A DNA stretch of 44,958 nt, taken from NCBI GenBank assembly GCA_023231005.1, contig JALNWG010000025.1, forward strand, positions 1-44,958, written 5' to 3'. This DNA comes from Bacteroidales bacterium (GTDB lineage: Bacteria; Bacteroidota; Bacteroidia; Bacteroidales; FEN-979). A program made the position numbers and the translations under genes. Of this stretch, positions 1 through 7,886 are shown one piece after another (the first letter of the stretch is position 1; each line of letters starts with the position of its first letter). The notes beneath the pieces were generated by a model. The model was given only the letters and a program-made list of their open reading frames with translations. It did not search any database and had not been told where the DNA came from.

Positions 1-450
1 AACCGGTGGCTGTAACGGATTCTACTACCGTATAGGTGGTAGTAACAAGAGGCGTAACCAAAGGATTGGAAAGGGTTGAAATAAATCCGGCCGGTACTGA
101 GGTCCAGCTATAGGTACTTCCTGTTACAGATGCTGCCCCTAATGTAGTGCTGGCATTCAAACAGATAGCCCTGTCAACCCCAGCTACTGCGGCCGGTAAG
201 GGATTAACCGTTACCAAAACACCATGTGTATTGGTACAACCGGTGGCTGTAACGGATTCTACTACCGTATAGGTGGTAGTAACAAGAGGCGTAACCAAAG
301 GATTGGAAAGGGTTGAAATAAATCCGGCCGGTACTGAGGTCCAGCTATAGGTACTCCCTGTTACAGATGCTGCCCCTAATGTAGTGCTGGCATTCAAACA
401 GATAGCCCTGTCAACCCCGGCTACTGCGGCCGGTAAGGGATTAACCGTTA
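1..450 (-). repeat. 237-bp (79-codon) tandem repeat inside the DUF3494 protein gene
   Basis: Bases 1-213 match 238-450 with a period of 237 bp and only two differences, at 119/356 and 182/419. Both fall on third codon positions (Gly and Ala codons), so the two protein repeats are identical where both are visible. This suggests recent duplication or gene conversion plus selection on the protein. The array probably continues left of the window. Confidence 0.9.
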
Positions 451-2059
451 TAGATGCATTATTTGAAGTAAATGCTGGAGTTGAAGGCCCTACAACAGTG
501 ACATTATAGTTTAATGCTGCATCAGAGATATTAACAGGGTTAAACGTAAGTGTTGCAGAATTTGCACCAGAAATATTTCCAGCATCAATAAGATTCACAG
601 TTCCTTTTCTCCACTGGTAGGTTAGACTTGTTCCTGAAGCAGTAATTGATAAACTTACTGAACTGCCTGAGCAGGCTGTTTGACTGTCTGGCCCTGCGGA
701 AATCGGAGAAGGAAGAGAGGCGGTAATTCCACACGTTGTTAAAGCGCCATTGGTTGAAAACACTCTGCCATCGAGTTTGGACCCGGGGAGCATCTCAATC
801 GCGTCATGAGCAATGATGGCACCTTTAAATATCGAATTGGCAGTTATACTCACTGCAGCTGAGCAAAACCAATATACATTTTTTGACTGTGTTCCATTAA
901 TCAAAATAATTTTCGAGCCAACGGTCGTTGCAAAAGCGCCAAACGATTTGATAACAAATACAGCATTGGTATTGCCAAGTGCGTTCAGATAAAGTGTATC
1001 TGTTAAAGTTACAGCTGCATCCATTTGGTAAGTATGTGGTGTAAGAACCAGGTTGTGCCCAAACTCTGCAGGATCTAACAATTTAATATCATAAGGCAGT
1101 CCAAGAAGATAATTAAAGACCAGAAGCAAATCGGCAGCTGCTGCATTTGTAGAGGGATCATTAAAATGGATGCCTCCTGTTACAGAATCAGGATTGAAAC
1201 CTGTAGGAGGAACAGTATTCCCTCCAACATCACCAATAATGCGTGAAGTGCCACAATCACTGGCAGCCCCGGTTGTTGCAAATACCGCATAACTTCCTGA
1301 GGCAACAAAAGTAGGAGCTGCTGGACCAATAAGAACCGGGGTTCCACAACCAATTGGGGTATATGCTAATAATCCTATAGCCCCGTTGGAAACTGTAATG
1401 GCCCCGTTAACTGTAAGCGCTCTTCCCTCAAGTGTATCCTGAGCTGCCATTGAAATTGCACCATGAGCAATAATAGTACCCCTAAAGGTTGTTCCGGCCC
1501 CCAGGTCCACGGCACCACTTACCTGCCAAAACACATTGCATGCCTGTGCACCATTAATCAAATGGATTTTTGAATTAGGATTTGCAGTAAATGCATAAGC
1601 AACTGCGGTTGGTGTTTTGAAAATAAATACCGCATTAGAATTTCCCTGTGCGTCTAGTGTAAGGCCTAAATTCAGTGATGTTGCCCCTGGCATAAGGTAT
1701 GTATGTGCCTTAAGCGTGGTTCCATTCCCAATCACAGAACCTAAAGTGGAATCCGGTATGGCCGCACCCAGCGTATTATAGGCAAGCAGTACATCTGATG
1801 CACATGTCCCACTTGCACCATCCCCATCATGCATCACACCATTTACATTTCCGAAATTGGTGCTGGAACCACTGTTTGTGCCAACATTACCTGTAAGATG
1901 TGTAAGATACTTATATGTACCTACATTTGTCACTGCCCCAACAGATGTAAAGAGAACGAAATCGGCAGCAGTTCCCAACGGAGGAGCCTGTGCAAATGTT
2001 AACGTTGGTATTAAGAGCATTAAAACTACTCTTAATGCATTGAGTAGCTGATTTTTCAT
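1..2059 (-). CDS. Secreted ice-binding-like (DUF3494) protein with Ig-like repeats; C-terminus beyond left edge
   Basis: An open frame of 686 codons starts at ATG 2059 and runs off the left edge. Residues 1-24 form a signal peptide ending TFAQ. Two DUF3494 (type ice-binding protein) domains follow, at about residues 28-245 and 248-443. Both show the family landmarks: LTLDAQGNSNAVFIFK and LINGAQACNVFWQVSGA in the first, with matching LYLNALGNTNAVFVIK and LINGTQSKNVYWF in the second, and GTIIAHGAISM / GAIIAHDAIEM in each. An Ig-like segment (about 443-537, with TYQWRKGT) and then 79-residue Ig/PKD-like repeats lie downstream. The family binds ice or serves as a secreted adhesin beta-solenoid; which applies here cannot be seen. 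The repeats suggest a long surface or exported protein; a type IX secretion tail would lie outside the window. It shares an upstream element with the OmpA gene. Domain call is firm, function inferred. Confidence 0.85.
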   Translation of the reverse strand, partial: MKNQLLNALRVVLMLLIPTLTFAQAPPLGTAADFVLFTSVGAVTNVGTYKYLTHLTGNVGTNSGSSTNFGNVNGVMHDGDGASGTCASDVLLAYNTLGAAIPDSTLGSVIGNGTTLKAHTYLMPGATSLNLGLTLDAQGNSNAVFIFKTPTAVAYAFTANPNSKIHLINGAQACNVFWQVSGAVDLGAGTTFRGTIIAHGAISMAAQDTLEGRALTVNGAITVSNGAIGLLAYTPIGCGTPVLIGPAAPTFVASGSYAVFATTGAASDCGTSRIIGDVGGNTVPPTGFNPDSVTGGIHFNDPSTNAAAADLLLVFNYLLGLPYDIKLLDPAEFGHNLVLTPHTYQMDAAVTLTDTLYLNALGNTNAVFVIKSFGAFATTVGSKIILINGTQSKNVYWFCSAAVSITANSIFKGAIIAHDAIEMLPGSKLDGRVFSTNGALTTCGITASLPSPISAGPDSQTACSGSSVSLSITASGTSLTYQWRKGTVNLIDAGNISGANSATLTFNPVNISDAALNYNVTVVGPSTPAFTSNNASITVNPLPAAVAGVDRAICLNASTTLGAASVTGSTYSWTSVPAGFISTLSNPLVTPLVTTTYTVVESVTATGCTNTHGVLVTVNPLPAAVAGVDRAICLNASTTLGAASVTGSTYSWTSVPAGFISTLSNPLVTPLVTTTYTVVESVTATG

Positions 2060-2100
2060 TTTCCATGGTTTTAATTTGTGAATGAATTTTCACAACCTGA

Positions 2101-2108
2101 CAAAGATC
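2101..2108 (-). promoter_or_regulatory. Putative -7 box of the ice-binding-like gene
   Basis: On the minus strand this reads GATCTTTG, one mismatch from the Bacteroidota consensus TAnnTTTG. It lies 42 bp before the start codon. Its TTTG-side edge is 29 bp from the 37-bp direct-repeat element, exactly the spacing seen at the OmpA gene. There is no TTTG at -33, which suits an activator-dependent promoter. Confidence 0.5.
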
Positions 2109-2129
2109 GTTACCGGAATACTTAATATT

Positions 2130-2166
2130 GTTACACAATTGCATAAATAAGTTACATGATTCACAC
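2130..2166 (-). promoter_or_regulatory. Direct-repeat operator-like element, copy 1
   Basis: Two half-sites, GTTACACAATTG and GTTACATGATTCACAC on the plus strand, start 21 bp apart with a 9-bp unconserved spacer. The same 37-bp arrangement recurs at 4436-4472 before the OmpA gene. Direct half-sites two helical turns apart are typical of AraC-family operators, and an AraC-type gene lies beside copy 2. The link to that regulator is inference. Confidence 0.7.
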
Positions 2167-2227
2167 ATAATCTAATCTTAACGGTAAAACAAAAAAGACA
2201 ATCCCAAAAAACACATAAAACCCCTTC

Positions 2228-2267
2228 AAAAAAAAGGTTGTCTGAAAAAATTCAGACAACCTTTTTT
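2228..2267 (-). terminator. Rho-independent terminator after the OmpA-family gene
   Basis: A perfect 12-bp stem (2235-2246 with 2251-2262, AGGTTGTCTGAA) and a 4-base loop are flanked by an A-run on the left and a T-run on the right. It can act in either direction. It lies 35 bp past the stop codon of the minus-strand OmpA gene. Confidence 0.85.
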
Positions 2268-2301
2268 CCTAAAATTTGAGTTCAAGAAAATCGATTAAAA
2301 T

Positions 2302-4368
2302 TTATTCTGGAGGAACAATATCCATGATAACAGTCCGGTTATAAAAACGTTCCTCCGGGAATTTATTTTCAAACGGGGACACGTTTTCATCTTCACCGAA
2401 TGCGTACAATTCAAATTTTACATCACTTCTACCAGCCTTCGTCAAGCCCTTTTCAATGATACTTTTGACATCGTTAGCCCGAGCCATCGACAATTTTTGG
2501 TTGTAGTCAGCATCTCCGATAATATCTGTATATCCTTGTATCATGACAGTACCACCTTGAGAAATTCTTGGGATAACAATATCGGTGATGTACTTTTCAT
2601 AAATCATAATAGCCTTCGATTCATTAAATTCAAAAATAATACTGAATCTTGTAATTTCCTGATTTACGGGTGGTGTCCAGAGTATCATATTTATAGTAGT
2701 ATCCCTTTTCATCGTTTGACCATTCTTGGCCAGACCGATCATGGTTACCTTATAGTCACCATTAAGTTGATCACCCAAAATGATTTTCCCTGGCAAACTT
2801 ACCCTTTCCTGAGTATACGGCCCAAAATATTGAAACTTTCCATTATCATCCATGATTTCTAAAGACCATGATGTAAATGCATCTCTTGCTCCTTCGGCAT
2901 CGAAAGAAACATAGCTTTCAATAGGTGCATTTTGCATTGCTAAGATTTCCACAGGTTTCAGCGGAGCTTCAGGACCACTAAGAAACTCCATCAGTAAAGA
3001 TGGGAAACTACTCTCGATTGAAACCCTGCGATCTCCTTCACGAAGCAAGTCAAGTTCCTTTGTTCCACCAGGTTGTTCAGATGGAATTCTTGGCTTAACC
3101 CGACCTTCGGTATCGATCCTTGAAGCATTTATTCCAAATACTTCTACAAGGTATTTCTTTATCGATTCTGCCATAGCCATACCATCTTCTGTTCCATTCT
3201 CTGACGACCCAACCAATTTTATAGTGGTTGATGGACTTTTCCCCATACGATCACCGAGAATGTTTATCACATTATAATAAACTACCATTTGCCGTCCGGA
3301 ACGACCCGATAGATTTTTAGGCAGAAACATTTCAAGTTGGTCTTCCTTGAAGTCTTTTATCTGCTCTTTACTGAGTAACACATAACGATTAGAAATTACT
3401 GTTGATCCTAAATTGAAAAATATATAATTACGAAGTGGGAAGATTTCCCTACCCCTGCGCTCAACAGGGATATTCTTTGGTGAGTAAACAGAAAACCGGA
3501 CTTTGGGTTCTGCAACTACAGTTGCAACAGGAACGGTTACCATCTCCTTCTCTTTGACTGCAGGACAAGTATATGCGAATTTATAAGTCAACCCAACAGT
3601 AGCTGAACTATACATGTCGTTGACAATATTTTTTGCACCCCCGAGGGTCATATCAAGAACATCAGAATCTTGCAATCTCCAGCAAAATTCAACCGGGATG
3701 GAAAAATGCTTGTTGATGTTAAAATCAAAACCAATTCCCGCTGATATTTTAAATCGCATGTCCGCCCCCCCCATTCCATGGGTATTCCCCACATTCAGAT
3801 CATTCCCTTTTTTACCCAGATAAGCAATTTCATCATCCATATTGAGGTCGTGCTTGGTCCCTTTGGATTGATCCATACCAAAACCAGCAATAAGATAAGA
3901 AGAGAATACCCGGTCGGGCTTATACCCCAGCATCCAGCTTAACCAATTGATCGTAAGTTGAATGTCGGTCTCAAAAACAGTAGATCTGAACCTTTGTGAA
4001 ATAAATTTGGGATCTCCATTTCCATCCTCATATTCCCAAACAAATTTGTTTTCTGCAAGGCTCTGAATCATACCATAAGCAAACCGTGCCCTTACACCAA
4101 CAACCCGTGTAAACTGTTTAGTGACAACCAGGCCAAAACTATAACCTGCACTGTTTGGACCAAGATTGGTCCATAAATTCCGTGACAAGTCACCATTGAA
4201 CTGCATAACACCTCCGAAAACACCAATCGACCAATAATTATAACAGGATGCACCATTCGGTCTTGTCACTTTTTCAATAATTTCATCTTGAGCCATAGAA
4301 ACAAAAGGAATAATTGCCAGAAGAATAACAATCATAACCTTAAAAATAAGTTGATAAAAATTTTTCAT
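2302..4368 (-). CDS. OmpA-family outer-membrane protein with N-terminal barrel-like domain
   Basis: 688 residues. A signal peptide (MKNFYQLIFKVMIVILLAII, then MAQ) is followed by an outer-membrane beta-barrel-like segment at about residues 40-270, with glycine-rich, alternating-aromatic strands ending TVGLTYKFAY. A long periplasmic middle region follows. The C-terminal OmpA peptidoglycan-binding domain (about 570-688) contains IQGYTDIIGDADYNQKLSMA and the terminal NRTVIMDI. The family anchors the outer membrane to peptidoglycan. The gene is monocistronic by appearance: own promoter element upstream, strong terminator downstream. The AraC-type regulator lies directly upstream on the same strand. 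The exact role of the middle region is not recognised. Confidence 0.85.
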   Translation of the reverse strand: MKNFYQLIFKVMIVILLAIIPFVSMAQDEIIEKVTRPNGASCYNYWSIGVFGGVMQFNGDLSRNLWTNLGPNSAGYSFGLVVTKQFTRVVGVRARFAYGMIQSLAENKFVWEYEDGNGDPKFISQRFRSTVFETDIQLTINWLSWMLGYKPDRVFSSYLIAGFGMDQSKGTKHDLNMDDEIAYLGKKGNDLNVGNTHGMGGADMRFKISAGIGFDFNINKHFSIPVEFCWRLQDSDVLDMTLGGAKNIVNDMYSSATVGLTYKFAYTCPAVKEKEMVTVPVATVVAEPKVRFSVYSPKNIPVERRGREIFPLRNYIFFNLGSTVISNRYVLLSKEQIKDFKEDQLEMFLPKNLSGRSGRQMVVYYNVINILGDRMGKSPSTTIKLVGSSENGTEDGMAMAESIKKYLVEVFGINASRIDTEGRVKPRIPSEQPGGTKELDLLREGDRRVSIESSFPSLLMEFLSGPEAPLKPVEILAMQNAPIESYVSFDAEGARDAFTSWSLEIMDDNGKFQYFGPYTQERVSLPGKIILGDQLNGDYKVTMIGLAKNGQTMKRDTTINMILWTPPVNQEITRFSIIFEFNESKAIMIYEKYITDIVIPRISQGGTVMIQGYTDIIGDADYNQKLSMARANDVKSIIEKGLTKAGRSDVKFELYAFGEDENVSPFENKFPEERFYNRTVIMDIVPPE

Positions 4369-4406
4369 AATACTGATTTTTGGATTGTGATTAAACTATC
4401 ACTCAG

Positions 4407-4414
4407 CAAAGGTG
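4407..4414 (-). promoter_or_regulatory. Putative -7 box of the OmpA-family gene
   Basis: The minus strand reads CACCTTTG, one mismatch from TAnnTTTG, 38 bp before the start codon. It sits 29 bp from the operator-like element, as in copy 1, with no sequence conservation between the two loci in the 21 bp separating box and element. Confidence 0.5.
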
Positions 4415-4435
4415 CGACCCAAGGATCAGGAAAAT

Positions 4436-4472
4436 GTTACACAATTGTAGTGAAATGTTACATGATTCACAC
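4436..4472 (-). promoter_or_regulatory. Direct-repeat operator-like element, copy 2
   Basis: GTTACACAATTG and GTTACATGATTCACAC half-sites, 21 bp apart, are identical to copy 1 (2130-2166) apart from the 9-bp spacer. The distal half overlaps the last codons and stop of the AraC-type gene. It lies 67 bp upstream of the OmpA start codon and would cover the -33 region, the place of a class II activator site. Confidence 0.7.
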
Positions 4473-5027
4473 TTTGTCAAGTGCGATACGCTTTTTGTGT
4501 TTAAGGGATTTAAAGAAGGAAGGTGTTAATCCGGTTATTTTTTTAAACTGGTGCGAAAGATGTGCAACACTGCTATAATGAAGTTTCCAGGCTATCTCGG
4601 AAAGGTTAAGTTCATCATAAATGATTAATTCTTTAACCCGTTCAATTTTATGACTGATGATGAAATGTTCAATGGTAATCCCTTTTGTTGACGAAAAAAG
4701 ATTTGCCAGGTATGTATAATCGTAACCCAATTTTTCACTAAGGTAATCAGAGAAATTTATTTTGGGCAATTCGTCTGTATAATGAATCTGTTCGATAATG
4801 ACATTTATTATTCGCTCAATCAAAATGGCTCTTTTATCCTCCATTAATTCAAGGCCTGAGTTAAGCAAACCTAATTTTAATTGCTCACGCTGCCGGTTGG
4901 AAAGATTTTCCATAATCTCCACAGTTCCAAGTTCCACCTTAACAAAATGTAGTCCGAGCTTTTTTAACTCTTCCTTCACAATCATTTTGCAACGGATACT
5001 TACCATGTATTTGATGAAGAGTTTCAT
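4467..5027 (-). CDS. AraC-type transcriptional regulator (short form)
   Basis: 186 residues. The C-terminal half carries the AraC double helix-turn-helix: YLANLFSSTKGITIEHFI, then the second helix region ELNLSEIAWKLHYSSVAHLS and the signature HQFKKITGLTPSFFK. The N-terminal 90 residues (starting MKLFIKYMVSIRCKMIVKEE) are a small domain common in Bacteroidota homologues, not a sugar-binding cupin, so the ligand is unknown. The start at 5027 matches the usual N-terminus of the family. A -7 box TATATTTG lies 28 bp upstream. The next gene downstream, OmpA, carries the direct-repeat element at its promoter, making this protein the obvious candidate to bind both copies. Confidence 0.85.
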   Translation of the reverse strand: MKLFIKYMVSIRCKMIVKEELKKLGLHFVKVELGTVEIMENLSNRQREQLKLGLLNSGLELMEDKRAILIERIINVIIEQIHYTDELPKINFSDYLSEKLGYDYTYLANLFSSTKGITIEHFIISHKIERVKELIIYDELNLSEIAWKLHYSSVAHLSHQFKKITGLTPSFFKSLKHKKRIALDKV

Positions 5028-5054
5028 TTTTTGTTCATTCCATATCCAATATCA

Positions 5055-5062
5055 CAAATATA
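5055..5062 (-). promoter_or_regulatory. -7 box of the AraC-type regulator gene
   Basis: The minus strand reads TATATTTG, a perfect match to TAnnTTTG, 28 bp before the start codon. No clear TTTG is seen at -33. Confidence 0.45.
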
Positions 5063-5244
5063 AATATTGTTTTCTTAAATGCGAACTCCTGACATTATCA
5101 AACCAGACCGGATCCTGATATGGACATGTTTAACCGTTTTACTTGCGGTCAGAATTATTTTGAAACGTCTTGTTTCCCTTTATCTGGTAGATTGTTGGCG
5201 CAAACATATCCAGTTCAGGGAAAAGGATAGAAAAATGATCTGGT

Positions 5245-6144
5245 TTATTTATTATCTTTCACCTCTACAACCTCATACATACTCTTTCCGCTCTGCTCAA
5301 TGGGCTGGTAGTAGGTCTCCCCTACTTTAACATACGTTACTTCACCGATTTTCACCTCTTTCCCACCTTCAGGCAGTTTTTCAACTACAGCGCCGGCAGT
5401 TGGCGGCACAACGGTATATCCCTCAGGCTTTTTCTCATAATAGGTACCCCCGTAGTAATAGTTGTTGGTGGTTTCGTTGATAACCACTGTTTGGGAACCG
5501 GGAGGCAACGCAACAATTGTTGCACCGACTGGTGCCGGAACCACTGTATATCCACCATTGCTGGCTACGTAATATACACCCTGGTCGTAATGATATTGCT
5601 GGCTCGCAACGGTTACAATGATGGCGGTTGCTGCCATGGTAGCCACGATAAAACCCACTGGATGCCATACCGGCCCCCAATGATATGGTTGATATGGATG
5701 ATAATGATATGGATGGTATGCATAATAACTGTGACCGCCATAAGCATAGGGAGGCCGGGAGTATGGCCGGGGGTTGGCTACAACTACAGTACTCCGGTTA
5801 ACATTGACATTGACATTTTTACTGTTGTCGATATTTACATTCGTCCTACTGTTGTCAACGTTAACATTTTTCTTGCTATTGTCAACATTCGTATTTTTTT
5901 TGCTATTGTCGATGTTTGCATTTTTGCCGCTTGCATCGGTTTTGTTTCCGGTTGATTTTTTTTGGCCATCTTTGATTTTTGATTTTCCCTGCGTGGCATT
6001 AGGCCTTGATACAGCAGAACGTTCCCTTTCGCCAGCAGGGCGTTCGCCCTTTCGCTGTGCTTCAAGGGGCAACGGCAATATCAAAGCTACAGAACAGATA
6101 ATCAGTAAGGTGGTAATCCGTGAAAGACAGAATTTTATTTTCAT
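5245..6144 (-). CDS. DUF6515-family exported protein with Asn/Asp repeat region
   Basis: 299 residues from ATG 6144. An upstream in-frame TTG at 6171 is less likely because the ATG directly gives a good signal peptide (MKIKFCLSRITT...LEAQ). A charged segment is followed by four imperfect decapeptides of the type NVDNSKKNVN, then a Tyr/His/Pro-rich stretch (YHPYHYHPYQPYHWGP). After a hydrophobic segment (FIVATMAATAIIVTVA) come two copies of a YYV..GGYTVVPAPVGA-type module (the second EGYTVVPPTAGAV with VKVGETYYQPI), characteristic of DUF6515. Biochemical function of the family is unknown; cell-envelope location is inferred. No partner gene is evident. Confidence 0.7.
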   Translation of the reverse strand: MKIKFCLSRITTLLIICSVALILPLPLEAQRKGERPAGERERSAVSRPNATQGKSKIKDGQKKSTGNKTDASGKNANIDNSKKNTNVDNSKKNVNVDNSRTNVNIDNSKNVNVNVNRSTVVVANPRPYSRPPYAYGGHSYYAYHPYHYHPYQPYHWGPVWHPVGFIVATMAATAIIVTVASQQYHYDQGVYYVASNGGYTVVPAPVGATIVALPPGSQTVVINETTNNYYYGGTYYEKKPEGYTVVPPTAGAVVEKLPEGGKEVKIGEVTYVKVGETYYQPIEQSGKSMYEVVEVKDNK

Positions 6145-6293
6145 ATCATTGAGTTTAAGGTTTTTTCGCAAATACAGGAATCGTTACTAATTTTATGGTT
6201 AAACCAGAAAACGACTTTAAAAATAGAACAATTTCATCTTTCTGATACGACTTGAACAGACTTTTTTTTCACTTCACTATTCACTGTTACTGT

Positions 6294-7433
6294 TTACAGC
6301 AAATTGTGATACTGCGCGACCAATTGCCGATAGGAGTTTTCAATCCTGAACTTTTCCGAATATTCCAAATATCGATCGCTGGCTTCCTCTAATTGGTCAG
6401 GATTTTCAACCCAGTAATCCAATTTTTCAACAAGATCAAAAATTTCGTCATAGTTAAAAAGAGAGCGCTCATCTATGGCAAATTGTTTGGCAGCACTTTT
6501 CGGACTGTTTCCTATCAAAATCGGTAAACCACAAGCCATGGCTTCAAGAATTGTCATCCCTTCAGTCTCAATGGCTGCGGCATGTACATATAGATCGGAA
6601 ATAGTATAATAGTAAATCAATTCTTCTGATTGCAAAGTTAGAAAAACAGGTTTATTGGGAAGCATGTTTCCATATTTCTCCAGTTTTTCTCTCATCTGCC
6701 CTTCCCCGATGAGGATCAGCAAGATCTTATCCCGGTTTCTGGACTGATTGATGGCTTCCATGATCATTTGTTGCCGTTTTTCCGGAGCAAACCTGCCAAC
6801 CGACAGGATAATAAACTTGGAGGTCCAATCCTTTTGCCGTTGATTTTTAGCAGGTTTATAATCGGGTAAGGTTCCATTGGAAATGATCACACTGGGAGCA
6901 GTTAATCCAAATCTTTTCAATTCATCCTCGGCGAACTTACTGGGACAAATTACAAGATCAGATCGATTATAAATAAAATTCAACCACATACGATAGCAAC
7001 CGGGAATGAACCATTTTGCGCTGATCCCAGCATTCATGGCCAGATGTTCGGCCTGGATATGAAAAGTAGTAACGACGGGAATATGAAGTTTTCTGGCAAT
7101 TTTGACAGACTGGACCGCCAACAAAAATGGAAACTGTATATGAACGATATCCATCTCTCTGAATGTCTTCCGCAGCCTCCTGTTAATCGGAAATGCCAGC
7201 GGGGTCTTCATTCTTTTCATGACCTTGCGCACAAATGGCGGATAAAATTCCGGGAGGAGCGTTCTTCCTGGCCCCGGTTTGCCGGTAGTAACCAAAAACA
7301 CATCATGGTCATGACGAAGCAGGTTTACAAATCTCTTTGTGGAAATTGCAGCGCCATTCTTACATTCATCGTAAGCATCAATCACCATGGCAATTTTCAG
7401 GCGGATATTATCACCTCGATTTTCATTCATCAT
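6294..7433 (-). CDS. Glycosyltransferase family 4 protein
   Basis: 379 residues, GT-B fold. The N-terminal acceptor domain begins after KIAMVIDAYDECKNGAA and includes IVHIQFPF. The C-terminal donor domain has ILSVGRFAPEKR, the EGEG-like LIGEGQ and the signature TEGMTILEAMACGLPIL. It transfers a sugar from a nucleotide-activated donor to a lipid or polysaccharide acceptor; substrate unknown. It starts 9 bp after the receiver gene stop, so it is probably the last gene of a kinase-receiver-glycosyltransferase operon. That is an uncommon pairing and hints that sugar transfer at the envelope is tied to the two-component pathway, though simple co-transcription is equally possible. Confidence 0.85.
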   Translation of the reverse strand: MMNENRGDNIRLKIAMVIDAYDECKNGAAISTKRFVNLLRHDHDVFLVTTGKPGPGRTLLPEFYPPFVRKVMKRMKTPLAFPINRRLRKTFREMDIVHIQFPFLLAVQSVKIARKLHIPVVTTFHIQAEHLAMNAGISAKWFIPGCYRMWLNFIYNRSDLVICPSKFAEDELKRFGLTAPSVIISNGTLPDYKPAKNQRQKDWTSKFIILSVGRFAPEKRQQMIMEAINQSRNRDKILLILIGEGQMREKLEKYGNMLPNKPVFLTLQSEELIYYYTISDLYVHAAAIETEGMTILEAMACGLPILIGNSPKSAAKQFAIDERSLFNYDEIFDLVEKLDYWVENPDQLEEASDRYLEYSEKFRIENSYRQLVAQYHNLL

Positions 7434-7442
7434 GAGAACAAC

Positions 7443-7874
7443 TCATACCGTTTTATTGATAAGTGCCCAAAAAAAGCCAATTTTTTTCACTGCTTCCAGG
7501 AATTCCGTAAAATCGACTGGTTTCACAACATACGCATTAACGCCTAAGTTGTAACTTTCAATAAGATCTTTTTCCATCGAAGAAGATGTCAGCATAACAA
7601 CGGGGATTGTCTTCAGGTTTTCATCCGATTTTATTATTTTCAAAGCCTGAATACCATCCATTTTAGGCATTTTAATATCCAGAAGGATGACTACGGGCTT
7701 TTCTTCAGGTCGATCATTGAATTTTCCATGATACGTCAGATAATCAATAACCTGTTGCCCATCGTACACGACATCAATCCTGTTTTGAAGTTTACATTCT
7801 CGAAATGCAGTAAGTGTTAGTTCAACATCATTTTCGTTGTCTTCTGCATATAAAATCGGAGGAATTTTTCCCAT
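7443..7874 (-). CDS. Single-domain response regulator (Rcp1-like receiver)
   Basis: 143 residues, a receiver domain with no output domain. The acidic pair (ILYAEDNENDVE), phospho-acceptor Asp66 (VVILLDIKMPKMDG), Thr96 (PVVMLTSSS) and Lys118 (VVKPVD) are all present. The long insert after the second strand and the AEDNENDVE start resemble Rcp1, the partner of phytochrome-type kinases. It lies 12 bp after the histidine kinase gene and should be its phosphotransfer partner. With no DNA-binding domain, it acts by protein contact or in a phosphorelay. Confidence 0.9.
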   Translation of the reverse strand: MGKIPPILYAEDNENDVELTLTAFRECKLQNRIDVVYDGQQVIDYLTYHGKFNDRPEEKPVVILLDIKMPKMDGIQALKIIKSDENLKTIPVVMLTSSSMEKDLIESYNLGVNAYVVKPVDFTEFLEAVKKIGFFWALINKTV

Positions 7875-7886
7875 ATTTGTTGTGAT

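Noticed and set aside
1911..2168. 85-codon minus-strand ORF over the start of the ice-binding-like gene
   Set aside because: Out of frame with the DUF3494 protein and covering its promoter; no family features.
5491..5955. 154-codon plus-strand ORF
   Set aside because: It is the reverse of the repetitive DUF6515 gene, which has a signal peptide and family motifs; the ORF is a composition shadow.
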